Source of the DNA: Aurantimicrobium minutum | GTDB lineage: Bacteria > Actinomycetota > Actinomycetes > Actinomycetales > Microbacteriaceae | Reading direction: 5' to 3' | DNA: 64,000 nt | Assembly (NCBI RefSeq): GCF_002355535.1 | Contig: NZ_AP017457.1 | Coordinates: 930,001 to 994,000, forward strand | Part shown: piece by piece, positions 52,348-61,315 of the stretch | Position numbering within the stretch: the first letter of the stretch is position 1 | Layout of the letters: each line of letters begins with the position of its first letter | Made by a program: the position numbers and the translations under genes | Notes under the pieces: generated by a model | The model's database searches: none | The model's input: only the letters and a program-made list of their open reading frames with translations | What the model was told of the DNA's origin: nothing

Positions 52348-53328
52348 TTAGTGTTCTTCGCTGACTCTCACGGCAATCTTGCCGAGCTGTTTGCCAGCTA
52401 GGAGCTTCTGGAAACCCTCATGGATGTTTTCTAGGCTCACCGTGTCGGTAATGGTGGGACGTAATCCTTCAGACTGCATAAATGCGAGCAGGTGGGTAAA
52501 TTCATCCACGGTGCATCCTGTTGACCCAATCACCGAAAGCTGCTGATAGAACACCCGGTTCAGGTCTGCTGAGGCATTCGGGCCCGATGTTGCGCCACAA
52601 ATAACAACAGTTCCCCCGGGGCGAAGCGCTTTGAGCGAATGTGACCAGGTGGCTTCCCCGATGGTTTCCACGACAATATCGACACGTTCAGGCAAACGGG
52701 CTCCGGTGATGAACACCTCGTCTGCTCCTGCCTTTTTCGCAAAATCAAAGTTTGCGTCATCGCGAGTAGTGGCATAGACCGTGGCGCCAGCTGCCTTGGC
52801 TAAAGAGATAGCCGCACTGGCAACACCACCGGTGGCACCTTGCACCAGGACCTTATCTCCAGGCTTGAGTCCCGCACGGGTGAACAACATGCGGTACGCG
52901 GTACCCCACGCGATGGGAAGAACAGCAGCTTCCTCAAAACTGAAGTAGTCAGGCTTGGGCACAACATGTGTTTCTGGAACGAGCACCCATTCAGCAAAAC
53001 CACCGTTGTGGACTTCCGAGAGCAGAGCACGCTGCGGATCCATGGTGATGTCACCATGTCCGCGCTCTGCGTCTCCAAATACGGGGTGAACAATCACAGG
53101 GGTTCCATCTTCGAGATATCCGGCTGCATCGCAGCCCAAGATCATCGGGATGCGCTCAGCTGGATGGCCCACACCTTTGAGGGTCCACAGATCGTGTGGG
53201 TTCAACGAGGAGGCAACAACTTTGACCTTGACCCAGCCAGGAACCGCTTGAGGTTCGGGCATATCTTGAACAACAAGCCCTGCTAGAGGGTTGGACGGGT
53301 CTTGACTGATAGCTACGGCTGCACGCAT
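52348..53328 (-). CDS. Zinc-binding-type alcohol dehydrogenase/quinone oxidoreductase
   Basis: A 326-residue medium-chain dehydrogenase of the quinone-oxidoreductase-like group. The NADP-binding stretch VLVQGATGGVASAAISLAK and the SLNPHDLWTLKG block are typical. It lacks the structural-zinc cysteine cluster seen in the alcohol dehydrogenase at the left end of the window. The substrate is unknown. The ATG at 53326-53328 has GAGGG just upstream; 24 further codons are open. It is inserted between xseA and xseB, on the opposite strand. Confidence 0.82.
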   Translation of the reverse strand: MRAAVAISQDPSNPLAGLVVQDMPEPQAVPGWVKVKVVASSLNPHDLWTLKGVGHPAERIPMILGCDAAGYLEDGTPVIVHPVFGDAERGHGDITMDPQRALLSEVHNGGFAEWVLVPETHVVPKPDYFSFEEAAVLPIAWGTAYRMLFTRAGLKPGDKVLVQGATGGVASAAISLAKAAGATVYATTRDDANFDFAKKAGADEVFITGARLPERVDIVVETIGEATWSHSLKALRPGGTVVICGATSGPNASADLNRVFYQQLSVIGSTGCTVDEFTHLLAFMQSEGLRPTITDTVSLENIHEGFQKLLAGKQLGKIAVRVSEEH

Positions 53329-53414
53329 ACCCTCATTCTGGCTCACTAGGACGGTGTTTGTCTGCCCTGCAGGAATGCTGTGCACAGGACGTGAACGCAC
53401 ACCACCGCTGCAGG

Positions 53415-53420
53415 TAGAAT
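53415..53420 (+). promoter_or_regulatory. -10 box, probable leaderless start of xseB
   Basis: TAGAAT ends 6 bases before the xseB ATG and no ribosome-binding site is present. Confidence 0.55.
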
Positions 53421-53426
53421 TGAGCT

Positions 53427-53657
53427 ATGGCAACACCAGCAGATGTCTCCAAGCTCAGCTACGAAGAAGCACGTAATGAGCTCGTCGCTGTCGTTGCGCA
53501 ACTCGAGCAAGGTAGCCCCACTCTCGAAGAAACTCTCACCCTCTGGGAGCGCGGTGAAGCACTTGCCGCTCGCTGCGAAGAATGGCTGGTTGGAGCCAAA
53601 GAGCGCCTGAACGCCGCCCGGGCTGGTTTAGATTCTGCAGGCGCCTCAGCAGAATGA
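53427..53657 (+). CDS. xseB: Exodeoxyribonuclease VII small subunit
   Basis: A 76-residue helical subunit of ExoVII, normal in length. [20 protein letters not shown] and the [18 protein letters not shown] helix match the family. It binds XseA to form the active enzyme. It has its own -10 box since xseA is cut off by a reversed gene. The stop overlaps the DUF4245 start by ATGA. Confidence 0.95.
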   Translation: MATPADVSKLSYEEARNELVAVVAQLEQGSPTLEETLTLWERGEALAARCEEWLVGAKERLNAARAGLDSAGASAE

Positions 53658-54298
53658 GCCCTCGCAAGAAGGAACCCAAGATTGTCGCGGAGCTAGGTAG
53701 GCCCGAGACACCAGAAGAGACTGCTGCTCGTAAAGCGGAAAATTCAAGGCTTTACAAATCTCGTAAGACCATCAACAACCTGGTCTATTCCATGCTGGTC
53801 ACTCTGGCATTGGTGTTGGTGATTTATTTCCTCGTGCCTCGCCCCGATGGTGACCCCCAATGGAACATTGACTACGTGGCCCAGAGCGAGGTTGCCGCGC
53901 AAACGTTAAACCGTGACCTGCTTGTGCCTGCCATGCCAGAAGATTGGCGAGCAAACGCAGCAGAGCTGCGTAATGCCAACAATGGCAAAGTGACCAGTTG
54001 GTACATCGGTTTCATCACTCCCAACGATCAGTTCATTGCTTTCAATGAAGCTTTTGAGGCTGACGCGACATGGGTTTCACAAACTCTCAATGAATATCCC
54101 CCAACGGGAGAAATGACAATCGATGGCCAAGTCTGGACCGTATATGACAACCGGGAAATGAGTGATCCCGGCAATGTTGAATACGCGATGGTCACCACCT
54201 CCGGTGATGCCACCATCGTCCTCTTTGGCACGGCTGACCCTGTTGAATTTGAACAGCTGGCCACCTCGATTACGGCAGACCTGAGGAGCGCCCAATGA
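53654..54298 (+). CDS. DUF4245 membrane-anchored protein
   Basis: A 214-residue protein with a cytosolic N-terminus, a single membrane segment at about 45-65 ([20 protein letters not shown]) and an extracytoplasmic DUF4245 domain. It begins at the ATG overlapping the xseB stop and ends overlapping the carbonic anhydrase start. This gene set, xseB-DUF4245-carbonic anhydrase-fumC, is conserved in actinobacteria, but the role of DUF4245 is unknown. Confidence 0.85.
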   Translation: MSPRKKEPKIVAELGRPETPEETAARKAENSRLYKSRKTINNLVYSMLVTLALVLVIYFLVPRPDGDPQWNIDYVAQSEVAAQTLNRDLLVPAMPEDWRANAAELRNANNGKVTSWYIGFITPNDQFIAFNEAFEADATWVSQTLNEYPPTGEMTIDGQVWTVYDNREMSDPGNVEYAMVTTSGDATIVLFGTADPVEFEQLATSITADLRSAQ

Positions 54299-54957
54299 AC
54301 CGAACGCGACTAAGCCCAGCTGACGCTTGGGCTGAAATGATTCGCGGTAACGAACGCTTCGTCTCTGGCGCCCCCGCTCACCCTCGCCAGGACGTGGAAC
54401 GCCGTGCCGAACTCATGGAAGAACAGCGTCCCCTCTCCGCCCTCTTCGGCTGCTCTGACTCCCGTCTCGCCGCAGAGATCATTTTTGATAAGGGCTTGGG
54501 AGACTTATTCGTTGTGCGTAACGCAGGCCAGATTATTTCTGACTCTGTCGTGGGCTCACTGGAATATGCCGTGGGCATCTTGGAAGTTCCTCTCATTGTC
54601 GTGCTCGGCCACGACAACTGTGGGGCAGTCAAGGGCGCAATCAACATGTTGGGTCCAGATGCCTCACAGCTTCCTCCCCACATTGCGAGCCTGGTTGCGC
54701 GCATCGTTCCCGCTATTCGTCGTGTTGCCGGCAAGGCAGGACAGTTCGCTCCCGATGGTTCCCTCAACCCCGCAGACGTTGATGCTCTCGAAGTGGGTCG
54801 CGAACACCTGCGCGACACCATTGCTGAACTGATGGAAAGTTCAGAACTCATTACCCAGGCAATTGCCGACGGCAAACTCGCCATCGTGGGCGCCAACTAT
54901 CGCTTGGGTCAAGGTGCTGTTAAGCCCGATGTTGTCGTAGGAGACATCGGTATCTAA
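54295..54957 (+). CDS. Beta-class carbonic anhydrase
   Basis: A 220-residue zinc enzyme that interconverts CO2 and bicarbonate. Zinc ligands C53, H106 and C109 and the catalytic pair D55/R57 are visible in GCSDSR and GHDNCGA. It supplies bicarbonate for carboxylation reactions. The ATG overlaps the DUF4245 stop by ATGA; fumC follows after 35 bases. Confidence 0.93.
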   Translation: MNRTRLSPADAWAEMIRGNERFVSGAPAHPRQDVERRAELMEEQRPLSALFGCSDSRLAAEIIFDKGLGDLFVVRNAGQIISDSVVGSLEYAVGILEVPLIVVLGHDNCGAVKGAINMLGPDASQLPPHIASLVARIVPAIRRVAGKAGQFAPDGSLNPADVDALEVGREHLRDTIAELMESSELITQAIADGKLAIVGANYRLGQGAVKPDVVVGDIGI

Positions 54958-54992
54958 CTTTCTCCCCTCCCTTTATCCCCAAAGGACTACTC

Positions 54993-56387
54993 GTGGCCAC
55001 AAACAAGGAATTCCGCGTCGAACACGACACGATGGGTGAAGTGCTGGTTCCCATCACTGCGCTCTATGGTGCACAAACACAGCGCGCGGTGGAGAACTTC
55101 CCCATCTCAGGCTCCACTCTCGAGGGAGCTCACATCGCAGCCCTGGCGCAAATCAAGAAATCTGCTGCCCTGGCCAATGCTGAACTGGGTGTGTTAAACC
55201 AGCGCATCGCTGAAGCCATCGCCTGGGCGGCCGATGAGGTTATTGCGGGCAAGTATGACGATCAGTTCCCTATCGACATTTACCAAACGGGCTCTGGTAC
55301 CAGCTCAAACATGAACATGAACGAGGTGCTGGCTACTCTCGCCTCAAAGAAACTGAAGAAGCCTGTTCACCCAAATGATCACGTGAATTGCTCACAGTCC
55401 TCCAACGATGTGTTCCCCACGTCCGTGCACGTGGCCGTGACCAGTGCACTCATCAAAGATCTCATTCCATCTTTGGAATATCTCGCTAAGGCACTCGAGA
55501 AGAAAGCCAAGAAGTGGGCAACGGTGGTCAAGTCAGGGCGCACCCATCTCATGGATGCCACCCCTGTTACTCTCGGCCAAGAGTTTGGCGGCTATGCAGC
55601 ACAGATTCGCTTAGGCATTGAACGCATCAAAGCTGCCCTGCCCCGTGTTGCCGAGGTTCCCCTCGGAGGAACAGCCGTGGGAACGGGAATTAACACCCCC
55701 AAGGGTTTCCCTCAGTTGGTCATTAAGAAACTGGCCAAAGAAACCAAACTGCCGATCACTGAAGCCCGTGACCATTTTGAAGCCCAAGCTAACCGTGACG
55801 GCTTGGTGGAGGCCTCAGGTGCTTTGCGCACCATCGCGGTGAGCTTGACCAAGATCTGTAATGACATCCGCTGGATGGGCTCAGGTCCGAATACCGGCCT
55901 TGCTGAAATTCATATCCCTGATCTGCAACCAGGCTCCTCCATCATGCCGGGCAAGGTGAATCCTGTAGTTCCCGAAGCAGTACTCATGGTCTGCATGCGT
56001 GTCATTGGTAATGATGCGGCTGTTGTGATGGGTGGCGCGTCTGGACTCTTTGAGCTCAACGTCGCCATTCCCGTGATGGGAAGCTCCGTGCTGGAATCAA
56101 TCCGTTTACTTTCTGCCTCAGCACGCATCTTGGCCGATAAGACTGTTAACGGCCTAGAGGCTAATGTGAAGCGAGCTCGGGCACTGGCAGAGTCCAGTCC
56201 CTCGATCGTGACACCGCTGAATAAATACATCGGTTATGAAGCAGCAGCAAAGATCGCCAAGCATGCCGTTGCTCACGGCATCACTATCCGCGAAGCCACG
56301 CTGGAACTCGGCTATGTCGATGGCAAGAAGCTCACGCTCGAACAACTCGACAGTGCCCTAGATGTGCTGTCAATGACACATCCCTAA
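54993..56387 (+). CDS. fumC: Class II fumarate hydratase
   Basis: A 464-residue, iron-independent fumarase of the TCA cycle. The family signature [11 protein letters not shown] is at about 311-321, and [13 protein letters not shown] with TGSGTSSN lies near 99-110. The start is GTG at 54993, fixed by AAAGGA seven bases upstream. It would process fumarate from the TCA cycle and is fed by oxaloacetate from the nearby protocatechuate operon only indirectly. Followed after 15 bases by an aldo/keto reductase gene. Confidence 0.96.
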   Translation: MATNKEFRVEHDTMGEVLVPITALYGAQTQRAVENFPISGSTLEGAHIAALAQIKKSAALANAELGVLNQRIAEAIAWAADEVIAGKYDDQFPIDIYQTGSGTSSNMNMNEVLATLASKKLKKPVHPNDHVNCSQSSNDVFPTSVHVAVTSALIKDLIPSLEYLAKALEKKAKKWATVVKSGRTHLMDATPVTLGQEFGGYAAQIRLGIERIKAALPRVAEVPLGGTAVGTGINTPKGFPQLVIKKLAKETKLPITEARDHFEAQANRDGLVEASGALRTIAVSLTKICNDIRWMGSGPNTGLAEIHIPDLQPGSSIMPGKVNPVVPEAVLMVCMRVIGNDAAVVMGGASGLFELNVAIPVMGSSVLESIRLLSASARILADKTVNGLEANVKRARALAESSPSIVTPLNKYIGYEAAAKIAKHAVAHGITIREATLELGYVDGKKLTLEQLDSALDVLSMTHP

Positions 56388-56402
56388 CTTGGAGATCCAC
56401 AC

Positions 56403-57383
56403 ATGAAGTACACCCAGTTACGCGAGCTCACCGTTTCTCGAATCGGCTTAGGCTGCATGGGAATGTCACACCTGTTCACAGGCAAGGATCAGCCCGACGA
56501 AGTGCACATTGCCACGATTCACCGTGCCTTAGATCTCGGTGTGACATTCTTCGACACTGCTGAAATCTATGGCCCCTTCAAGAACGAAGTTCTCGTGGGC
56601 AAGGCCCTCAAAGCTCACCGAGACAAGGTCGTTATTGCCACCAAGTTTGGTCTCATGACCGGCGAGGGGCCTGACCGCAAACTTGGTATGGATTCCACCC
56701 CGGCAAATATTCGTTATTCCGTGGAGCAATCCCTCAAGCGCCTGGGCATGGATTACATCGATCTGTACTACCAGCACCGCGTGGATAAGTCTGTTCCGAT
56801 CGAGGACGTGATCGGAACTCTCCAGGAACTCATTACTGAAGGAAAGATTGGTCACATTGGTCTTTCCGAAGCGGGTAAAGAAACTATTCGCCGGGCAAAC
56901 GCCGTTCACCCCATTACAGCGTTGCAATCGGAATATTCACTGTGGACTCGAGATGGTGAAGACGGCACTCTCGATTTGTTGCGAGAGCTAGGTATTGGCT
57001 TTGTTCCTTACTCCCCCTTAGGACGCGGGATGCTCAGCGGCAAGATCACCTCGCTGGATCAGTTCGACGCCGATGACTGGCGTTTGACGAATCCTCGCTT
57101 TGAGCCAGAAGCTTTCGAGAAGAACAAAGAAATCCTCACCGAGGTCATCAGCATTGCGGAAGAAGTTGGCTGCACTCCAGCTCAGCTTGCTATTGCCTGG
57201 CTGTTAGCGAAAGGTTCGGACTGGTCCCCCATTCCGGGCACTGTGCGGATCAATCACCTCGAAGAGGACCTCGCGGCGGTGGATGTTGTGCTCAGCGATG
57301 ACCAAATAGCGCGTTTAGATAATGTCACGCAACCCATTGGTGATCACCACTCTGCAGCGCAGTTGAAAATGTTTGACCGCTAG
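56403..57383 (+). CDS. Aldo/keto reductase
   Basis: A 326-residue NADPH-dependent TIM-barrel reductase. Catalytic tetrad positions can be read as D in FFDTAEIYG, Y in EIYG, K in VVIATKFG and H in LYYQHRVD. The C-terminal cofactor region is SPIPGTVRINHLEED, typical of the AKR13-like or YajO group. The substrate is unknown. Cotranscribed with fumC and followed by a 6PGDH-like gene. Confidence 0.88.
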   Translation: MKYTQLRELTVSRIGLGCMGMSHLFTGKDQPDEVHIATIHRALDLGVTFFDTAEIYGPFKNEVLVGKALKAHRDKVVIATKFGLMTGEGPDRKLGMDSTPANIRYSVEQSLKRLGMDYIDLYYQHRVDKSVPIEDVIGTLQELITEGKIGHIGLSEAGKETIRRANAVHPITALQSEYSLWTRDGEDGTLDLLRELGIGFVPYSPLGRGMLSGKITSLDQFDADDWRLTNPRFEPEAFEKNKEILTEVISIAEEVGCTPAQLAIAWLLAKGSDWSPIPGTVRINHLEEDLAAVDVVLSDDQIARLDNVTQPIGDHHSAAQLKMFDR

Positions 57384-57390
57384 GAACTCC

Positions 57391-58167
57391 ATGACTCGTA
57401 TCGCTGTTATCGGTTTATCTGACTCCCTGCTTGAGTTAGCTGTATCACTCAAGAACGCCGGCGCAGACGTGGCGGGCTTTGATGCTCATGTCCCGCATTA
57501 TGTCCCTATTCCGGTCAGTTCGAGCATCGAAGAAGCCATCGAGGGTGCAGATATCGTGCTCGTGCAGAGCGCACCGCATCTAGCTCTTTCAACAGCAGAG
57601 AAGATTTCTCCTGTCCTGAAAGCAGGAGCAATCTATGCAGATTTCTCTGCAGGAACTCCTGACCTCAAACAGAGCATTAAACAAACTGTTCCCGAGGGCG
57701 CCTGTGCAGATGCCGCCCTCGTGGCAGAGGTAGGCGTGGAAGCCTCTGGTGCTGCTGCAAAGCGACTGGTTTCTGAGCTCACTGCCTTATCCCTTCCTGC
57801 CTATTTCATTTCAGATAGGGCAGGGGATGTTGCCACCCGTCAGCTGTTAAGAAACCTTCTGGCTAAATCTCTCACCGGAGCTCTCACAGATACTCTCTGG
57901 GCTGCCGAGAGTATCGGATTGCAGGACTTTGCCTGGCAAGAAATTCAGCGTAAATTCGAGGGCATGACTGCTGCCAGCGCTCAAGAACTCATCAATGATG
58001 CCGCGCACAACTTCAAACGCCACCAAATAGAAATGCAGGATGTGGTGGAGATTTTGGCACAGAGCGGATACGAAAGCACCATGATTGCACCCATCCAGTT
58101 CACGCACGGCCGCATCATGCATGGGAAGAAAATTCCACACGCTCAGCCTCCGGCGAAGAAGTCTTAA
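57391..58167 (+). CDS. 6-phosphogluconate dehydrogenase-like oxidoreductase (DUF1932)
   Basis: A 258-residue protein with an N-terminal NAD(P)-binding fold and a C-terminal DUF1932 helical domain, about 170-245. The usual GxGxxG loop reads GLSDSL (residues 8-13), so two of the three glycines are missing; cofactor binding may be altered. The catalytic-type Ser/Lys positions are hard to place. The ATG at 57391 has AGGAA upstream. The last gene of the fumC run, ending at a strong terminator. Confidence 0.78.
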   Translation: MTRIAVIGLSDSLLELAVSLKNAGADVAGFDAHVPHYVPIPVSSSIEEAIEGADIVLVQSAPHLALSTAEKISPVLKAGAIYADFSAGTPDLKQSIKQTVPEGACADAALVAEVGVEASGAAAKRLVSELTALSLPAYFISDRAGDVATRQLLRNLLAKSLTGALTDTLWAAESIGLQDFAWQEIQRKFEGMTAASAQELINDAAHNFKRHQIEMQDVVEILAQSGYESTMIAPIQFTHGRIMHGKKIPHAQPPAKKS

Positions 58168-58204
58168 CGAGTTATCCCCGCACAGTGTGCGGGGATAACT
58201 CGTT
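58166..58204. terminator. Strong bidirectional terminator
   Basis: A perfect 18-bp stem (58166-58183 with 58187-58204) with loop AGT, placed between the convergent fumC-run and lig operon ends. It overlaps the stop codon of the DUF1932 gene. Confidence 0.9.
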
Positions 58205-58228
58205 CTGTCCTGGAGGTGGCAGAAAGGT

Positions 58229-59179
58229 TTAGTAGTCCAGCTGCTGCTGCAATTTGTCGAGAACGATGTAACAGGGAAGAACCTGAGCAACACTCGCGTT
58301 AGGTTCACGGCCTTCCTTGATCGCTGCCACGAATTCACGGTCCTGAAGTTCAATACCGTTCATGGACACATCGACGTTGGAGACATCAATGACTTCCTCT
58401 TTGCCGGTAACAAGGTCGTCATAGCGGGCAATGTAGGTTCCAGTGTCGCCGATGTAGCGGAAGAAGGTTCCCAGCGGTCCATCGTTGTTGAACGAGAGTG
58501 ACAGGGTGCAAATCTTGCCGGTTTCGGTGGCCAACTGGATGGACATGTCCATGGCAATACCAAGTTCAGGGTGCTTAGGACCCTGAATGGCGTTCGCCTT
58601 CACGATCTTCTCGCCTGTTTGGTACTGGAACAGGTCCACCGTGTGGGCTGCGTGGTGCCACAGCAGGTGGTCAGTCCACGAACGTGGCTGGCCAAGAGCA
58701 TTCATGTTGGTGCGGCGGAAGAAGTAGGTCTGCACATCCATCTGTTGAATGTTGAATTCTCCGGCGGTTATCTTGTTGTGAACCCACTGGTGTGAGGGGT
58801 TGAAACGACGGGTGTGACCCGCCATGGCGATCAAGCCGGTTTCCTTCTGGACATCCACGATTTCTTGAACACCCTGCAGGTTATCTGCCATGGGGATTTC
58901 CACCATGACGTGCTTTCCTGCACGCAGAGCCTCAATGGTCTGGTCATGGTGCATCTGGGTCGGGGTGGCAAGGATCACACCGTCAAGGTCTGGCTGGGTC
59001 AGAAGCTCGGTGTAGTTGTCAAAGCCCTTGTCTGCGCCGTATTTTTCAGCGATTTCATCAGCCACGTTCTGGCGGCTGTGAGCGACGTATTTGATGTTGG
59101 CGTCAGCGATGTTGGCCAGAGCATCCAGATGCTTCTGACCGAAGGCTCCCAAGCCTACGACGGCAATGTTGACGGTCAT
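58229..59179 (-). CDS. ligC: 4-carboxy-2-hydroxymuconate-6-semialdehyde dehydrogenase
   Basis: A 316-residue Gfo/Idh/MocA-fold NADP enzyme; LigC of Sphingobium is 315. It oxidises the ring-cleavage product of protocatechuate to 2-pyrone-4,6-dicarboxylate. VVGLGAFGQKHL is the nucleotide-binding stretch, EIPMADNLQGVQE the typical EKP-like region (reading EIP), and WTDHLLWHHAAHTVDLF the substrate region. It lies 2 bases after ligB, the last gene of the operon. Confidence 0.9.
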   Translation of the reverse strand: MTVNIAVVGLGAFGQKHLDALANIADANIKYVAHSRQNVADEIAEKYGADKGFDNYTELLTQPDLDGVILATPTQMHHDQTIEALRAGKHVMVEIPMADNLQGVQEIVDVQKETGLIAMAGHTRRFNPSHQWVHNKITAGEFNIQQMDVQTYFFRRTNMNALGQPRSWTDHLLWHHAAHTVDLFQYQTGEKIVKANAIQGPKHPELGIAMDMSIQLATETGKICTLSLSFNNDGPLGTFFRYIGDTGTYIARYDDLVTGKEEVIDVSNVDVSMNGIELQDREFVAAIKEGREPNASVAQVLPCYIVLDKLQQQLDY

Positions 59180-59181
59180 TC

Positions 59182-60027
59182 TTAGTCTTCCTTCGGGGTC
59201 AAAATGAGGTGTCCAACTGAGGTGTTGGAGGCAGGAACGTGGTTGAAGCGGTAAACCTCGTTGACTTTGTCACCGAGGGCTCCACGCATAATGAGCCACA
59301 TAATGAGTTCAACGCCTTCAGAACCGGCTTCGATCATGTATTCCAAGTGTGGCTTGTATTGCAGCACCTCAGGCTGGTTGATGAGGTCATCCATGAACTG
59401 GATGTCCCAGGGCAGGTTGATCAAACCTGCTCGTGCACCCTGGATCTGGTGGCTCATGCCCCCGGTTCCCCACACTTCAACCTTGAGGTCACCATCGAAC
59501 TGCTCTACAGCGCGGCGGATTGCCTTACCCAAGGCGAGGCAACGCTCACCAGAGGGCTGTGGGTTCATCACCACGTTGACGGGCAAAGGAATGACTTTGG
59601 TAGGCCACTTGTCGGGAGTGCCATACATCAACGACATGGGCACAGTGAGTCCGTGGTCAACCTCAAGAACGTTGAGCACGGTCATATCGAAATCGTCCGT
59701 GATCAGCGACGCTGCGAGGTGGGTTGCCAGCTCAGGAGCACCTTCTACAACGGGCACGGGACGTGGGCCATAGCCTTCGTCGCAGATGGCGTAGCTATCT
59801 GCGATTCCAATGGCGAAGGTGGGCATGATTTCCATGCCGAAGTAGGACGCGTGGTCGTTGTACACGATGATCGCGACATCAGCGGGGTTGTCTTTGGCCC
59901 ACTGCTTGGAGAATTCGTAGCCATCAAACATGGGCTTCCAGTAGGCGTCCTGGGTCTTGCCCGAGTCAACCGCGTGGCCGACGGCGGGGACGTGACTGGT
60001 CGCAATACCTGCAACAATCTTGGCCAT
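59182..60027 (-). CDS. ligB: Protocatechuate 4,5-dioxygenase, beta (catalytic) subunit
   Basis: A 281-residue extradiol dioxygenase of the type II family. It cleaves protocatechuate between C4 and C5 with Fe(II). The ligands H12, H59 and E240 and the catalytic H193 match H12, H61, E242 and H195 of Sphingobium LigB with a constant 2-residue offset after the first. The ATG overlaps the ligA stop (TAATG), so the two subunits are made together. Confidence 0.95.
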   Translation of the reverse strand: MAKIVAGIATSHVPAVGHAVDSGKTQDAYWKPMFDGYEFSKQWAKDNPADVAIIVYNDHASYFGMEIMPTFAIGIADSYAICDEGYGPRPVPVVEGAPELATHLAASLITDDFDMTVLNVLEVDHGLTVPMSLMYGTPDKWPTKVIPLPVNVVMNPQPSGERCLALGKAIRRAVEQFDGDLKVEVWGTGGMSHQIQGARAGLINLPWDIQFMDDLINQPEVLQYKPHLEYMIEAGSEGVELIMWLIMRGALGDKVNEVYRFNHVPASNTSVGHLILTPKED

Positions 60028-60425
60028 TATGCTTCGCCTCGTTCCTTCTTTGAACGCCAGCCTTCAATATTGCGGCCGCCGTCCAACATCATCTGCTGGT
60101 ATTCCTGCACGTTCATATCCGTCATTGTGCTGACGGCTTGAACATAGGAGAGTCCTTCTGATGCAAAAATCTTGGACAGGAAGTAGACGTTTCCGCCCAG
60201 GTCGAGCATCTTTTGGAAGTCGCGGTCAATAACCGCTTGCTTCTGCTCTTCAGTCATGTCCCACTCGTCGAGGTAGGCACGGTTATCTGCCAGGAAGCGC
60301 TTGCGGTTTTCTTCAGTACGCAGGCTCATGCAGAACTGGTTGAGGTGGAATCCTTGACGAGCCAACTCAATGGTGAAGATGGTCGTTCCTGGAATGTCCT
60401 TGTACTGCTCAAAGTTGGGCTTCAT
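60027..60425 (-). CDS. ligA: Protocatechuate 4,5-dioxygenase, alpha (small) subunit
   Basis: A 132-residue helical subunit of the LigAB dioxygenase; it caps the active site of LigB. FTIELARQGFHLNQFCMSL and LDLGGNVYFLSKIFASEGL are the family landmarks. It lies 2 bases after ligI and overlaps ligB by 1 base. Confidence 0.95.
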   Translation of the reverse strand: MKPNFEQYKDIPGTTIFTIELARQGFHLNQFCMSLRTEENRKRFLADNRAYLDEWDMTEEQKQAVIDRDFQKMLDLGGNVYFLSKIFASEGLSYVQAVSTMTDMNVQEYQQMMLDGGRNIEGWRSKKERGEA

Positions 60426-60427
60426 GA

Positions 60428-61315
60428 TTAGCTCCAGTAGAGGGTGTTGGGGTTAGTAACAAGCAATTTCTCCTGCAGCTCAGGGGTTACTGCAATCGAG
60501 GGGACATAGTCAACCAAGATGCCGTCATCGGGCATCTCAGTCTTCATGTTGGGGTGCGGCCAGTCTGTGCCCCACAAAACGCGGTCAGGGAATTCTTCAA
60601 CTATCTTCTTGGCGAAGGGAACAACATCTGCGTACTCAGGTGATCCGCTCTTGGTAAGGCGGTCTGGGCAGCTGACCTTGCACCAGATGTCTTTGTTGCC
60701 TCGCATAAAATCAAGGAACATGTCGAATTCTTCGTTGTCGACAGGCTTGGTCACATCGGGACGTCCCATGTGGTCAATCACGAGTGGGATGTTCAGCGAG
60801 TTGAAGAAATCCTTCTTTTCCTTCAGGTCTGCAGGCTCGAAGTAGAGCACAACATGCCAACCGAGGGGCCGGATTTTTTCAATGATTTCCCTGTAGTAGT
60901 CATCTGGCTTAGGATCAACCAAACGCTTGACGTAGTTGAAGCGAACGCCGCGCACACCCAGATCATGCATGCGCTGCAGTTCTTCGACAGTGATATCTGG
61001 CTTCACAGTGACGACACCACGGGCTTTACCATTGGCACGCTCAAGAACATCCAGCAACGCTGAGTTGTCTGCGCCGTGGCAGGTGGCCTGCACCACAACG
61101 TTCTTCTCGAAGCCGAGGAAGTCGCGCAGAGCAAAGAGTTGTTCCCAACTTGCATCGCAGGGAGTGTATTTGCGCTCGGGTGCGAAGGGGAACACATCAC
61201 CTGGACCGAACACGTGACAGTGGGCATCTACAGCACCTGCAGGGACCTTGAACTTGGGCTTGCTGGGGTTGGGGTGCCAGTCGAGCCAGTCAGCATCTTT
61301 TACAAATGCGCTCAT
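60428..61315 (-). CDS. ligI: 2-pyrone-4,6-dicarboxylate hydrolase
   Basis: A 295-residue TIM-barrel amidohydrolase that opens 2-pyrone-4,6-dicarboxylate to 4-oxalomesaconate. The opening VDAHCHVFGP is the HxH-type stretch, followed by QATCHGADN, VIDHMGRPD and GTDWPHPNM at the C-terminal end of the barrel strands. The ATG overlaps the ligJ stop by ATGA. Confidence 0.94.
   Translation of the reverse strand: MSAFVKDADWLDWHPNPSKPKFKVPAGAVDAHCHVFGPGDVFPFAPERKYTPCDASWEQLFALRDFLGFEKNVVVQATCHGADNSALLDVLERANGKARGVVTVKPDITVEELQRMHDLGVRGVRFNYVKRLVDPKPDDYYREIIEKIRPLGWHVVLYFEPADLKEKKDFFNSLNIPLVIDHMGRPDVTKPVDNEEFDMFLDFMRGNKDIWCKVSCPDRLTKSGSPEYADVVPFAKKIVEEFPDRVLWGTDWPHPNMKTEMPDDGILVDYVPSIAVTPELQEKLLVTNPNTLYWS

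Noticed and set aside
54295-54957. Carboxysome or carbon fixation link for the carbonic anhydrase
   Set aside because: No RuBisCO, phosphoribulokinase or shell protein is present; the gene is in a conserved housekeeping block with fumC.
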